A DNA stretch of 14,902 bases from Lutacidiplasma sp049802875 (lineage in GTDB: Archaea; Thermoplasmatota; Thermoplasmata; Lutacidiplasmatales; UBA184): NCBI GenBank assembly GCA_049802875.1, contig JBARNH010000049.1:1-14902 (forward strand), in the 5' to 3' direction. Numbering within the stretch: the stretch's first letter is position 1; the number at the start of each line of letters is the position of its first letter. Made by a program: the position numbers and the translations under genes. Below the pieces are notes generated by a model. That model was not told where the DNA came from. It did not search any database and was given only the letters and a program-made list of their open reading frames with translations. Of this stretch, positions 5,425-12,793 are shown in pieces.

Positions 5425-6240
5425 GTGATCGACCTCAGACTTCCGGCGAGTCCCTCGGAGCTTTCTCGTAGCGCGTCCCAACAGGCGCGAGAATCGACGG
5501 AGCGGTGGGTCAACGACAATCTATACTGCGTCAATTGCGGGCGGAGGGATCTCGAGCGCCGCCAAGCAGGAACCCCATTCCGGGACTTCGAGTGTGGTCA
5601 CTGCGACGAACCGTTCGAGTTGAAGAGTACGGCGGGCCAACTGAGAAGTTCCATACCCGCCGGAGGCTACGACCGCTCAGTGAAGGCGTTTCAGGAGGGT
5701 CGCGTGCCGAGCTTCCTTCTGCTTTCCTACTCATCCGCAGACCGCCGTGTGACCGACCTCCTCGCCGTCAATCGGGCGTTCATCTCGCAGATGGCCCTTC
5801 GACGACGGGAGCGACCGCTCGGTTGGCCCGGCCGCGAGAACTATTACATGAGTTCCCTTGACTTCTCGCGGGTCCCGGAGTGCGCCCGTGTGCCCATCGT
5901 CCGCCATGGTTTCGAGCGTCCGGCCCGGTTCGTCCGACAATCCTGGGATCGGTTCGCCTTCGTCCGGAGACCCGCGGAACCGGAGGATCGGGACTGGATC
6001 CGCGACATCCTAAGCTGCATCGCCCGGCTGCCTGGCCGTGAGTTCACGTTAGGAGAACTGTACGATTTCGAGCCCGAATTGGCGGCCCTGTACCCAAACA
6101 ACCGACACATTCGGGATAAGGTCCGGCAGAAGCTCCAAGTCCTCTGCCGAAAGGGTGTCCTACGGCGCGTCGTGAGCGGGGTGTATGAGTCCGTCCTGCG
6201 ACGGGCCGGGACGAATCCCAGCACATGGTGGGCGACCTGA
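5425..6240 (+). CDS. DpnI-family methyl-directed restriction endonuclease
   Basis: DpnI-type enzymes cut DNA only when their site (GATC for DpnI) carries N6-methyladenine. The 271-residue protein shows the family layout. A PD-(D/E)XK nuclease core carries a built-in zinc site: C35/C38 in YCVNCGR and C57/C60 in CGHC. Within this, D54 (FRDF), E65 and K67 (FELKS) match the catalytic D...ExK. The last third, about residues 205-260 (FTLGELYDFEP...NRHIRDKVRQ), matches the winged-helix domain that reads the methylated site in DpnI. The length is close to DpnI (~254). No partner methylase is expected for this class. Here a methyltransferase lies ~7 kb away, so it must not make the mark this enzyme cuts. 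GTG5425 is the only sensible start. Site specificity is inferred from the family, not shown. Confidence 0.88.
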   Translation: MIDLRLPASPSELSRSASQQARESTERWVNDNLYCVNCGRRDLERRQAGTPFRDFECGHCDEPFELKSTAGQLRSSIPAGGYDRSVKAFQEGRVPSFLLLSYSSADRRVTDLLAVNRAFISQMALRRRERPLGWPGRENYYMSSLDFSRVPECARVPIVRHGFERPARFVRQSWDRFAFVRRPAEPEDRDWIRDILSCIARLPGREFTLGELYDFEPELAALYPNNRHIRDKVRQKLQVLCRKGVLRRVVSGVYESVLRRAGTNPSTWWAT

Positions 6241-6317
6241 TCCGCCGCCCGATGGAGACCGCCGACCCAGGAGCGAGCGAGATCCCGAAGGAAAAGTACA
6301 GCAAAAGAGAGCCATGA
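6225..6317 (+). CDS. possible 30-residue peptide
   Basis: ATG6225 overlaps the 3' end of the DpnI-family gene by 16 bases and runs to TGA 6315-6317. The product is charged and lysine-rich near its end (IPKEKYSKREP). There is no strong ribosome-binding site, and expression would depend on coupling to the upstream gene. It could equally be the lost C-terminal tail of that gene or chance. Confidence 0.22.
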   Translation: MVGDLIRRPMETADPGASEIPKEKYSKREP

Positions 6318-6333
6318 GTGGGTTCGGTACTCG

Positions 6334-6341
6334 CCTTTAGG
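6334..6341 (+). promoter_or_regulatory. promoter-like box of the PLD-ATPase gene
   Basis: CCTTTAGG lies 25 bases before ATG6359. The surrounding ten bases GCCTTTAGGA are identical to those upstream of the HerA-like gene (2962-2971). A start of transcription at or within a few bases of the ATG is inferred. Confidence 0.4.
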
Positions 6342-6358
6342 AGTCGGAACCGCTTCCC

Positions 6359-8422
6359 ATGGTCGCGGCTACCAGCCGCGAGGAAAGGACGTCATTGGGC
6401 GAGTGGGAAACGCTTGGACCAAAGCCGGCAGCCAAGCCTCAACCGCTCGTGCCCAACTTTGAGACCATCCGTAGCGATGGGAGCTTCCGACGACTTTTTA
6501 CGGGGTTCAGTAAGGCCCGACTCATTACATTCGTCGGCGAACCCAAGCTCATCCTCGAACTCTTGGACAAGGACGGGTTCACGTCGGTGGACCTGATCAT
6601 CAGCGAGAACTTCAACGAGATCAAGGGACGGCTCAAACAGCAGGGTCAGGAGACGCTCAGGGCCCTCACCGAGCGGATGGACTCCGGCGCGCTCCGTGTC
6701 TACGTACCGAAACCGCACTCAAGGATCCACACGAAACTGTACATCCTGGAGAACCCGAAACAGACTCGCGTCATACTGACCAGCCGAAATCTTTCGATGA
6801 CTCGGTCGCTCGACTTTGCCCTCTGGTTCGATCTTTCGCCAGATCACCCGTTCGTCGCCGAAGCGAACGCTCGCTTCGATGAGCACCTGACCGTAACGGT
6901 CCCGTTCCTAGACGATCTCCGCAACAGGTTACGTCAGGAGCCCGAGGCGGAGGCCCAGATCATCAAGGCCTATCTCGCCGACCCGGACGCGGAAACCGAG
7001 GCCCAACCGGTCTACCTTGCCAGGGCGACGCAGGAGGCCCTCGCTAACCCCGACATCGAGGTACTCAGCATCCAAATCCCGGACAACCCACGGGAGAGGA
7101 AGCGTTTGGAGGAGGCGATCGAGAAAGCCGGCTTTACCGTTGACGAAGGGGAGAGCGTCTATCGAGTTGACAGCCATCGCTTCCGAAGCGTGATCTCCCG
7201 GATCGTCCAGCTCCCGATCATGACGGTCTACCAAGACCGTCGGCGGGTCGCCGAGATCATCGACGGCGACGTTCTCGAGCGGGCGTCACCCCCGCCGGCC
7301 GACCGCGAGGAGGTGTCCCGGTGGCTCGACCACATCGAGCGGTACATCTCCGGGGTCGACGTTGAGCAGGCCTCCGCCCGAGAGAAGTTGGTCCATAAGA
7401 CCGCTATGATGGAGGTGCTCCTCTACCTGTTCGCGTCGCCTTTCTCCCACGAGCTGATGCGCCTGATGCAGCATCACTTTGGGCTCGTCCAAAAACGCGG
7501 TCCACGGTTCCTTCTGGTCCAGGGTCCGACCCACCGTGGCAAGACCACTTTCCTTGCCTTCGCGCTCGCCTTGATCGCCGGAAGGAGGGTCGAGCCGCTC
7601 TCGGCCAAGACTTACTTCAAAGAGGGTTTCATCCGGCAGGCCCTGACCTACAAGACGACATTCCCCTTGATCTTCGACGACATGCTATCGGTGACCTCGA
7701 CTCAGTTCGAGGGGATAGTCAAGGATTACTGGGAGAAGAACTGGAACAGCCGGGACCCCGTTCCCCAGCTCGTGTTCTCGACGAACCGCGGCAGCATCCG
7801 CCAGTCGGTGACGACGCGCGTAAAGCGCGTCTACTTCCCGGTCTACATTGAGCCCACGCCTGAGAAGAAGAAGAGGCTAAACCTACTCCGCGAGGACGAG
7901 CCCAAGAACCACCTCTTCGAGTGGTTTGCCTACACCTATCTAGAACTGCTGGACAACCAGGAACAGCCGCCTCCTGACGATGACCTTTTCCTCGCGCGCT
8001 CGGCGATGAAGAAGCTCTACACTTTTGCGGGACGCCCGGTGCCCGACTACTTCCCGGAGGAGCCGTTCGAGAAGCTGTATGACACGAGCCGCGAGGAGTG
8101 GGCCGACATGATCAACGAGTTGCATAAGGCCCAGGTCACGGACAGCGGCGACCGTATCCTGGTCCAGTTCGGCAAGGACATGAGCCGCGAGGACGTCCAG
8201 CCGTACTCCGCGATGCTCCCCCTAAACATGGACCACGAGGTCAAGGGCAACACGATCATCATCCGATCCGCCCAGCAGTTCCGCGACTGGTTGCCCCTCG
8301 CAAAGCAGGCACCGGCAGAGCCCCTCGCACCCCCTCCTCCACCGCCGCCCGCCCGACCCCTGCAGGCCACGGAAGGGATCGGCGAACGGATCAAGCGCAT
8401 CTTCAAGCGTGGGTCTCCGTGA
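6359..8422 (+). CDS. PLD-family nuclease fused to an SF3-helicase-like ATPase
   Basis: I recognise the domains but not a named gene. The N-terminal ~180 residues form a phospholipase-D-type nuclease domain: H124-T-K126, Glu131 where the family usually has Asp, and TSRN144 in place of GSxN. One HKD motif implies a dimer forms the active site. After a ~170-residue linker domain comes a P-loop ATPase: Walker A GPTHRGKT (389-396); Walker B FPLIFDDM (435-442, D440/D441); then QLVFSTN (470-476), which fits motif C of superfamily 3 helicases; and arginines at 481, 487 and 490 as possible fingers. Near residue 660 is a run of prolines, then a basic helix. The protein has 687 residues. Its neighbours are DpnI and HEPN genes. 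The likely role is an ATP-dependent DNA-processing defence nuclease, but a replication protein of an element is an alternative. Confidence 0.7.
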   Translation: MVAATSREERTSLGEWETLGPKPAAKPQPLVPNFETIRSDGSFRRLFTGFSKARLITFVGEPKLILELLDKDGFTSVDLIISENFNEIKGRLKQQGQETLRALTERMDSGALRVYVPKPHSRIHTKLYILENPKQTRVILTSRNLSMTRSLDFALWFDLSPDHPFVAEANARFDEHLTVTVPFLDDLRNRLRQEPEAEAQIIKAYLADPDAETEAQPVYLARATQEALANPDIEVLSIQIPDNPRERKRLEEAIEKAGFTVDEGESVYRVDSHRFRSVISRIVQLPIMTVYQDRRRVAEIIDGDVLERASPPPADREEVSRWLDHIERYISGVDVEQASAREKLVHKTAMMEVLLYLFASPFSHELMRLMQHHFGLVQKRGPRFLLVQGPTHRGKTTFLAFALALIAGRRVEPLSAKTYFKEGFIRQALTYKTTFPLIFDDMLSVTSTQFEGIVKDYWEKNWNSRDPVPQLVFSTNRGSIRQSVTTRVKRVYFPVYIEPTPEKKKRLNLLREDEPKNHLFEWFAYTYLELLDNQEQPPPDDDLFLARSAMKKLYTFAGRPVPDYFPEEPFEKLYDTSREEWADMINELHKAQVTDSGDRILVQFGKDMSREDVQPYSAMLPLNMDHEVKGNTIIIRSAQQFRDWLPLAKQAPAEPLAPPPPPPPARPLQATEGIGERIKRIFKRGSP

Positions 8423-8666
8423 CCCAGCCGCGCCCCGATGACGGGACTGAAACGATTGCGCGTGTCATCAGTACCATCCGGCTATCTCGCTGGAGGAAAC
8501 TCTGGCTGGAATTCGGATGGCATCGAAGTCAGCCTTTGCGACGCACCGGGTAGGTCACCCCCGTCCGGGATTCGGGAATTCACGGCAGGGGACATTGCAC
8601 ACCGAGCCGGAGCTCCGAGCAAGGCAACAGATAACTCACGGCCTCGATTCCCGGTGGCACAAATCC

Positions 8667-9770
8667 ATGTCAAAGCGACGAAGGGAGGGAGCGAGGTTAC
8701 CCCCAGCACCGGTTAGTCCGCCGACAGAGAACGAACCACGGACCGGCTACACCCTTGGGATTGCGTGGAAGCCTTTCCCTCCAGGCCTACAGAGCGTGAA
8801 GCTCGGCGTCACTGCACTTATGGTTGACTCCAAGGTTGACTGGGGGCAGAAGGCGCTGGACGCGGCGTACGAAGAACAACGCCGCGAGCCGGACTTGGGT
8901 CCGAACAAGTGCAGGGTCATCGTTCGAACCGCATTAGCTTCACTCTCGTTCCAGAAGGTTGGAGAAGTCGAGCGATTCGCGGACGGCAGGGTCATTGAAA
9001 ACAAGGCTCAGGGGACGTTGGTTACCTATGCGCCCCCGAATGAAACGTTCGAGAAACGGTTCAGTGAGCCGGATCGGACAGTTCTGGTGGACCGACTGTT
9101 GTCGGCCGCGGAACGGGTTCGCAACTACCTGGCATTCTGCGCGAAGATGCCCCTGTCGTCGGTGGGCGTGATTACCGGACCTAGCTTTCTGGCACCGATC
9201 AGGATGGAGTGTCCCCCGGAGCGATACGCGCCACCGGGGCCGCCGGAATCCGAAGAGCAGAGGACCACATGGGACGGTATGTTCCATGCGACCTACGAAC
9301 GGACGGACAGGTTGCTCAAGGAGATCCCACCTGAAAGTCCCCTCGGACGTGCGATTTCGCTTGTGGGCGAGGCAATCTGGACGGTCGATCCGGAAGAGCG
9401 ATTCTTCTATGCCTGGAGGGCCTTGGAAGTCGTCGCGAACTTCGATTTATCCGAAGCCCGTCGACGCCTTCATAGCGGAGACGAGGCATATGCTACGGGC
9501 TATCTACGACGCGGGATCCCTCGGCTGCTAGGATCCAGCGAACTACGCCTCGACGCCTTGTTGAAGGTTCAAGCGTCAATGGAAACACGCAAGCCGGACT
9601 TGTCGTCCGACAAGGTTGCAGATTACTATGAACTCAGGAACGCGATCGCGCATGGCGATGTTTCGGCAGAGCAGCATGCGGCAATCACGAAGGCGACTGG
9701 AGAGATCACCTCCCTCGCTCTCGATGTTGTGAATCGTTGGGCCGACGGACTACAGAGGCCGGTTCGTTGA
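8667..9770 (+). CDS. HEPN-domain protein (ApeA-like), putative ribonuclease
   Basis: HEPN proteins are metal-independent RNases common in abortive-infection systems. The C-terminal ~130 residues carry the family signature: helix FFYAWRALEVV, and about 75 residues later YELRNAIAHGD, which contains Rx4H (R324 and H329 counted from ATG8667). The FxxxxALE helix and the LRNxIAHG end recall the ApeA-like HEPN group. The ~230 residues before it are of unknown fold; in ApeA-like proteins that part senses the trigger. The frame is open back to ATG8517, but those 50 residues are low in structure and have no ribosome-binding site, so ATG8667 (MSKRRREG) is preferred and the protein would have 367 residues. 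It lies 244 bases after the PLD-ATPase on the same strand, with no clear TATA box between them, so co-transcription is possible. Confidence 0.68.
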   Translation: MSKRRREGARLPPAPVSPPTENEPRTGYTLGIAWKPFPPGLQSVKLGVTALMVDSKVDWGQKALDAAYEEQRREPDLGPNKCRVIVRTALASLSFQKVGEVERFADGRVIENKAQGTLVTYAPPNETFEKRFSEPDRTVLVDRLLSAAERVRNYLAFCAKMPLSSVGVITGPSFLAPIRMECPPERYAPPGPPESEEQRTTWDGMFHATYERTDRLLKEIPPESPLGRAISLVGEAIWTVDPEERFFYAWRALEVVANFDLSEARRRLHSGDEAYATGYLRRGIPRLLGSSELRLDALLKVQASMETRKPDLSSDKVADYYELRNAIAHGDVSAEQHAAITKATGEITSLALDVVNRWADGLQRPVR

Positions 9771-9777
9771 CTGAAGT

Positions 9778-9796
9778 CTCGCTCGCATCGAGCGAG
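9778..9796 (+). terminator. hairpin after the HEPN gene
   Basis: CTCGCTCG and CGAGCGAG form a perfect 8-bp stem with loop CAT, seven bases after the HEPN stop codon, followed by a short T-containing stretch. Its position at the 3' end of a gene facing a convergent gene makes a transcription-end role likely. Confidence 0.5.
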
Positions 9797-9904
9797 TTTG
9801 AGGGTATTCGCTTGGAGAAGTTGAACAGCTCGAATGTAATCGCGCTACCCAGCCTGTCACCTAGCCTGTCGTACTAGGCTGAGGCGGTCAGGTGTGACTC
9901 CTAG

Positions 9905-9918
9905 GCCAACATGTTGGC
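9905..9918. repeat. 14-bp perfect palindrome between convergent genes
   Basis: GCCAACATGTTGGC is an exact palindrome centred on ACATGT, 15 bases beyond the end of the minus-strand zinc-ribbon gene. A 12-bp palindrome with the same ACATGT centre lies at 11221-11232. The site could bind a dimeric regulator or be a shared convergent 3'-end signal. Confidence 0.35.
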
Positions 9919-9932
9919 ACCACCAGGTTGGA

Positions 9933-10106
9933 TCAAGCGTGGCGAAAGCTGAGAGAGCACGCGTCACAAACCCACCGCTGGCCGGGCGACCCTGAAAACG
10001 CGATGCCGCTTCCCGGGACGACTGTTCCGACGACCGGACCTTCATCAACGCGCCGCATCGGTCCACCACAGGTCGGACAACGTGGGGGCGACTCAGGAGT
10101 CCACAT
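9933..10106 (-). CDS. 57-residue zinc-ribbon protein
   Basis: The product has two Cys pairs, CPTCGG at residues 10-15 and CDACSLSF near residue 48, separated by about 35 residues containing a PVVGTVVPGSG stretch. This is a zinc ribbon of the kind found in small adaptor or nucleic-acid-binding proteins and in some antitoxins. ATG10106 lies inside the end of the upstream gene, giving a 14-base overlap that suggests translational coupling. The frame is open to 10166, but that would cover 74 bases of the upstream coding sequence and adds nothing domain-like. Pairing with a HEPN-like protein resembles toxin-partner gene pairs. That role is inference. Confidence 0.6.
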   Translation of the reverse strand: MWTPESPPRCPTCGGPMRRVDEGPVVGTVVPGSGIAFSGSPGQRWVCDACSLSFRHA

Positions 10107-10809
10107 CGATGTTTCCCGAGGCAGGGGCTGAACCAAGCTCCCTCGCCAGTAGCTCTTCCGACTCATTCAGGTAGCGTTCCACGAGGTCAAGGTGTCGCCG
10201 CATCCGAGCGCACGCCTCTTCCTCTTCCGGCTTGAGATTCAAACCTGCGAATCGTCTCTGGACTTCCTCGGTAGAAAGTCTGAACCAGTAGCGTCCGTCC
10301 AACAGCACGAAAGTCGTGCCGGAGGCGTGGACGTGGTTGTCGCGGATAGGGACCACTTCGGATTCAACCGCGCCGAGATCTTGGATGGTTGATGTCATAC
10401 CATTCGTCGTAAGGCAAAGCTCGACGAGTGCTTGCCCACCCTCTCGGGCTCTACCGGACAGGGCTCCGCTCGTTCCTATTGCCTCCACGATGCCCCCCAG
10501 CTTCTTCCACAGCCGGTAGGACATGTTTCGGCGGGTCCCCAGGTGATCGTAAAAGCCATTGAATGCCTCAACGAACCTGAACAGGGCTTCCCCGCGGTCT
10601 ACCTGCCCATAGGACGCCTGCGCTTCGGTCAGCAGAAAGTGCGCTCCCGCGAGTTCGCAGAACATCGAATAATGAGCGCGGACAATCTCTTCGTACGCGT
10701 CCAGGACTGCCTTCGCTATGTTACCATCGAATGTAGCAGGGATTCTAAGGCCGTACGGCCGAAGACTCCTCGGATCGTCCCTGCGGCCGACAAGAGTCTC
10801 CCAAAACAC
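10093..10809 (-). CDS. hypothetical protein with a HEPN-like Rx4H motif
   Basis: The 238-residue product (GTG10809) is mostly helical by composition. It contains R156-DNHV-H161 in VPIRDNHVHASG, which fits the Rx4H motif with the usual Asn after Arg of HEPN RNases. No other known domain is visible. The last ~60 residues are acidic-basic helices (EEEEACARMRRHLDLVERYL). The coding frame clearly continues upstream of GTG10809 for about 40 codons (for example DLIEQRWWPEIRRGFPYYG) up to an in-frame TAG at 10930-10932. There is no ATG, GTG or TTG there, so the true start is unusual (CTG10896 is one option), lost, or the gene is truncated. It overlaps the downstream zinc-ribbon gene by 14 bases, forming a two-gene unit. 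Confidence 0.55.
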   Translation of the reverse strand: MFWETLVGRRDDPRSLRPYGLRIPATFDGNIAKAVLDAYEEIVRAHYSMFCELAGAHFLLTEAQASYGQVDRGEALFRFVEAFNGFYDHLGTRRNMSYRLWKKLGGIVEAIGTSGALSGRAREGGQALVELCLTTNGMTSTIQDLGAVESEVVPIRDNHVHASGTTFVLLDGRYWFRLSTEEVQRRFAGLNLKPEEEEACARMRRHLDLVERYLNESEELLARELGSAPASGNIDVDS

Positions 10810-10932
10810 CCCGTAGTAGGGAAAGCCCCTGCGAATCTCGGGCCACCACCTCTGTTCAATCAGGTCGATTGAACCGTCCGGAAACTTGCGCTTCAGTTTG
10901 GTCCCCCCGGCCCAACAAGGTCGGCCTTCCTA

Positions 10933-11570
10933 AGACCAACACTTCAGCAGCAGGCGGCCCCCCTCACCTGCGGCGATGCACTTCAACTGACCCGGTTCGA
11001 GTTTCGCTTGAGTCGCGACCCAAAGAGGGCTCGAATGTGAACGAACGGGCGGAGGCACTCCAAACGGCAGTCGGACTCGGGGCCCGGCCGCGGCGCCGAA
11101 CCCGAACTTGACACGACATCCCCCCCTTGTGACGCAAGTTTGGCCAGGGCGACGAACGATTGCGGCGTTAGCGCCCAGGACCGCGACGACCGTCCCGTGG
11201 GCCGGGCGGCCGCTGGCCCTCGCACATGTGCGTCGAGATCGCTCGGAATCATGGCCCGTAACCCGTAACGTGTAACCCCCGCTCCGCCTCTCTCGACTCG
11301 CCGCGGGCGGCCGCCTTGAGGTCGGCGAGCGTCGAGTGGCTCGAGCGGAACCGTTCGGCCGCTCGCGCTTACTTGGTGGGTAGACTCGAGAGGACCCGAT
11401 GCCCGGTGCCACCCGGCCCCGCCGTCCTCCCTCTCGCGCGCGGTGCTCGCGCGCACTTAGGTCATCCCTTGGGAAACGGGAAGCGGTGGGTGGCTCGGAA
11501 CAGGGTCGCTCGTGACCGCGTCGGGCCGCGCAGGGTCTCCGTGGCTCGCGTACAACCGCGGGATCGTCCG
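10933..11570. other. GC-rich stretch without a supportable gene
   Basis: This stretch has only open frames of biased composition on both strands. On the minus strand, two overlapping frames (10930-11412 and 10983-11456) contain short protein-like pieces, such as MIPSDLDAHVRG near 11252, but neither holds a domain. They may be the decayed 5' part of the gene at 10093-10809. The stretch also holds a short tandem CCCGTAA pair near 11254 and the palindrome at 11221-11232. Confidence 0.3.
11221..11232. repeat. 12-bp perfect palindrome
   Basis: CGCACATGTGCG is an exact palindrome centred on ACATGT, the same hexamer that centres the 14-bp palindrome at 9905-9918. It lies in non-coding GC-rich sequence. 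Function is unknown. Confidence 0.3.
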
Positions 11571-11574
11571 GCGG

Positions 11575-11696
11575 TCAGGAGTACCCGCAGCCAGCGCACA
11601 CACACAGGGGATACGGCCCGTTCCGGAACCTTTTCGACCCGGCGCCAAGTGTCCTCCGACGGTGCGAAGCGCTTGACCTCGCGGTGGGCTCGTATG
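11575..11696 (-). pseudogene. second, inverted zinc-ribbon remnant
   Basis: On the minus strand this aligns with 1793-1910, including the shared GTTCCGGAACGGG block and the TG repeat. One frame, open from upstream (GTG11802), reads FRNGPYPLCVCAGCGYS and then stops at TGA 11575-11577. It therefore keeps only the first half of the ribbon (CAGCG) and lacks the CPKCG half present in the other copy. Relative to the first copy, the TG repeat has two more bases (ten against eight). The N-terminal part of the frame resembles nothing. This is probably a truncated, decayed paralogue. Confidence 0.45.
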
Positions 11697-11843
11697 CGAC
11701 CGGGGCGGCAGCAAGTGCGTTCGAGCACTTACCGGGCCCAGAACTCGCGCTGGTAACACCCGACGAGGATAGCCCTTCGGTTGCGGCTGTTCGACCACTC
11801 ACTGCGTGATGATCAGGGCATGGACCACTTCTGCGTCGACTCG

Positions 11844-11850
11844 TTTATCT
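11844..11850 (+). promoter_or_regulatory. TATA box of the GIY-YIG gene
   Basis: TTTATCT stands out as AT-rich in GC-rich surroundings. Its first base is 29 bases before GTG11873, which implies a leaderless mRNA. Confidence 0.55.
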
Positions 11851-11872
11851 GGGGGGACCGGGCTCGGGGTTC

Positions 11873-12793
11873 GTGGTGTCCGCGCGCGACCGATATGGAT
11901 GGGACATCGACCCAGCTGACGGGCGCGGGGTCGTGAGGGGTCGGACCAAGTTGGGGCAACTCGTGATATGGCTCATACCCGCCGATCCATTGCAGTCGGT
12001 TGTCGAAGAGGAACTTGGAAAGGGGCTCGCTCATCCAGGTCTCTATGTTCTGATAGACGAGCAGACCGATCGAGTCTACATCGGCGAGAGTTCCAATCTA
12101 CGCGCTCGCCTCGGCCAACACCTCGACCATCCACCGAAGGAACTTGGTCGGTTTGATAGGGCGCTGATCGTCAACGATGGTCGGGCAGCCGTGCACTCTC
12201 GATTCAATGACTCGACTCTGCGGGAAGCTTTGGAACAGGCCGCCATCAGGCTGTTCCTGGACGGAGAGGTCCATTCGGTTGTCAACCAACAGAAGAAGAT
12301 GCCGGAGCTTTCGGTGACCCAACAGACACTGTTTGAGGAACTCAGAAGTGAGCTGGGCCATGTGCTTTACGAACTCGAACTGATCACAGCGAGGCCAAAG
12401 CCGGCAGTCGATTCAGCGATCGTGCGCCCCCAGGATGTTCAGAGCCGGTTTCCAACGCGCGCGATATCCGCGATCAAGGGCTACGAGGGGACGCTGGAGG
12501 GGTCGCCTGTCTACTTCCGGAAAGGAAGCGAGAAGTCACAGGGCTTGCAGGTCACGATACGCGTAGGGGAGCCATTTGGCAAGGCAGTCCTCGATGGACG
12601 AGGCTTCCTGTGCTACAATCGGGGTCGCTGTTACCTGATCCCGAATGCAGAAGTCAAGACTTGGCTCGGTTCTAAACTAAAGAACCAGACGGTCGACATC
12701 TTCCTCAGGCTTGAGGACGAAACCCTTTGGACCGCGGGCCTGAGCGCGATGTCGGTTCGTCAGTTCGGCGGAGCAAAGTCCTCGAGTTCGTGA
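11873..12793 (+). CDS. GIY-YIG family nuclease, probable restriction enzyme
   Basis: GIY-YIG nucleases cut DNA with a single catalytic module. Residues 55-140 show the full motif set: G56-L57-Y58, then V-Y69-I70-G71-E, an Arg of NLRARLGQH (R77 or R79), E118 or E121 in the LREALEQA helix, and N138 in VVNQQ. The remaining ~165 residues are a separate C-terminal domain I do not recognise, presumably for target recognition. The total is 306 residues. The gene is convergent with a DNA methyltransferase, the two coding ends overlapping by 34 bases, so a Type II-like restriction-modification pair is the best reading. GTG11873 and GTG11876 are adjacent start choices, both about 29-32 bases from a TATA box, and there is no ribosome-binding site. 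Alternative: a self-standing GIY-YIG nuclease with another role. Confidence 0.75.
   Translation: MVSARDRYGWDIDPADGRGVVRGRTKLGQLVIWLIPADPLQSVVEEELGKGLAHPGLYVLIDEQTDRVYIGESSNLRARLGQHLDHPPKELGRFDRALIVNDGRAAVHSRFNDSTLREALEQAAIRLFLDGEVHSVVNQQKKMPELSVTQQTLFEELRSELGHVLYELELITARPKPAVDSAIVRPQDVQSRFPTRAISAIKGYEGTLEGSPVYFRKGSEKSQGLQVTIRVGEPFGKAVLDGRGFLCYNRGRCYLIPNAEVKTWLGSKLKNQTVDIFLRLEDETLWTAGLSAMSVRQFGGAKSSSS

Noticed and set aside
8574..8583. CCGGGATTCG, which matches the reverse complement of part of the tRNA T arm, as a possible att site
   Set aside because: The match is only 10 bases and diverges at once on the 3' side. It is far from any boundary and too short to be a tRNA 3'-end repeat.
10930..11412. 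Minus-strand open frame as a separate gene
   Set aside because: It has no domain, a proline-arginine bias and a competing frame. It is kept only as a possible decayed 5' extension of the gene at 10093-10809.
11316..11756. 146-residue plus-strand open frame in the right-hand gap
   Set aside because: Its composition is dominated by Arg, Ser, Pro and Ala, with no motif. It runs antisense across the zinc-ribbon remnant, and GC-rich DNA stays open by chance.
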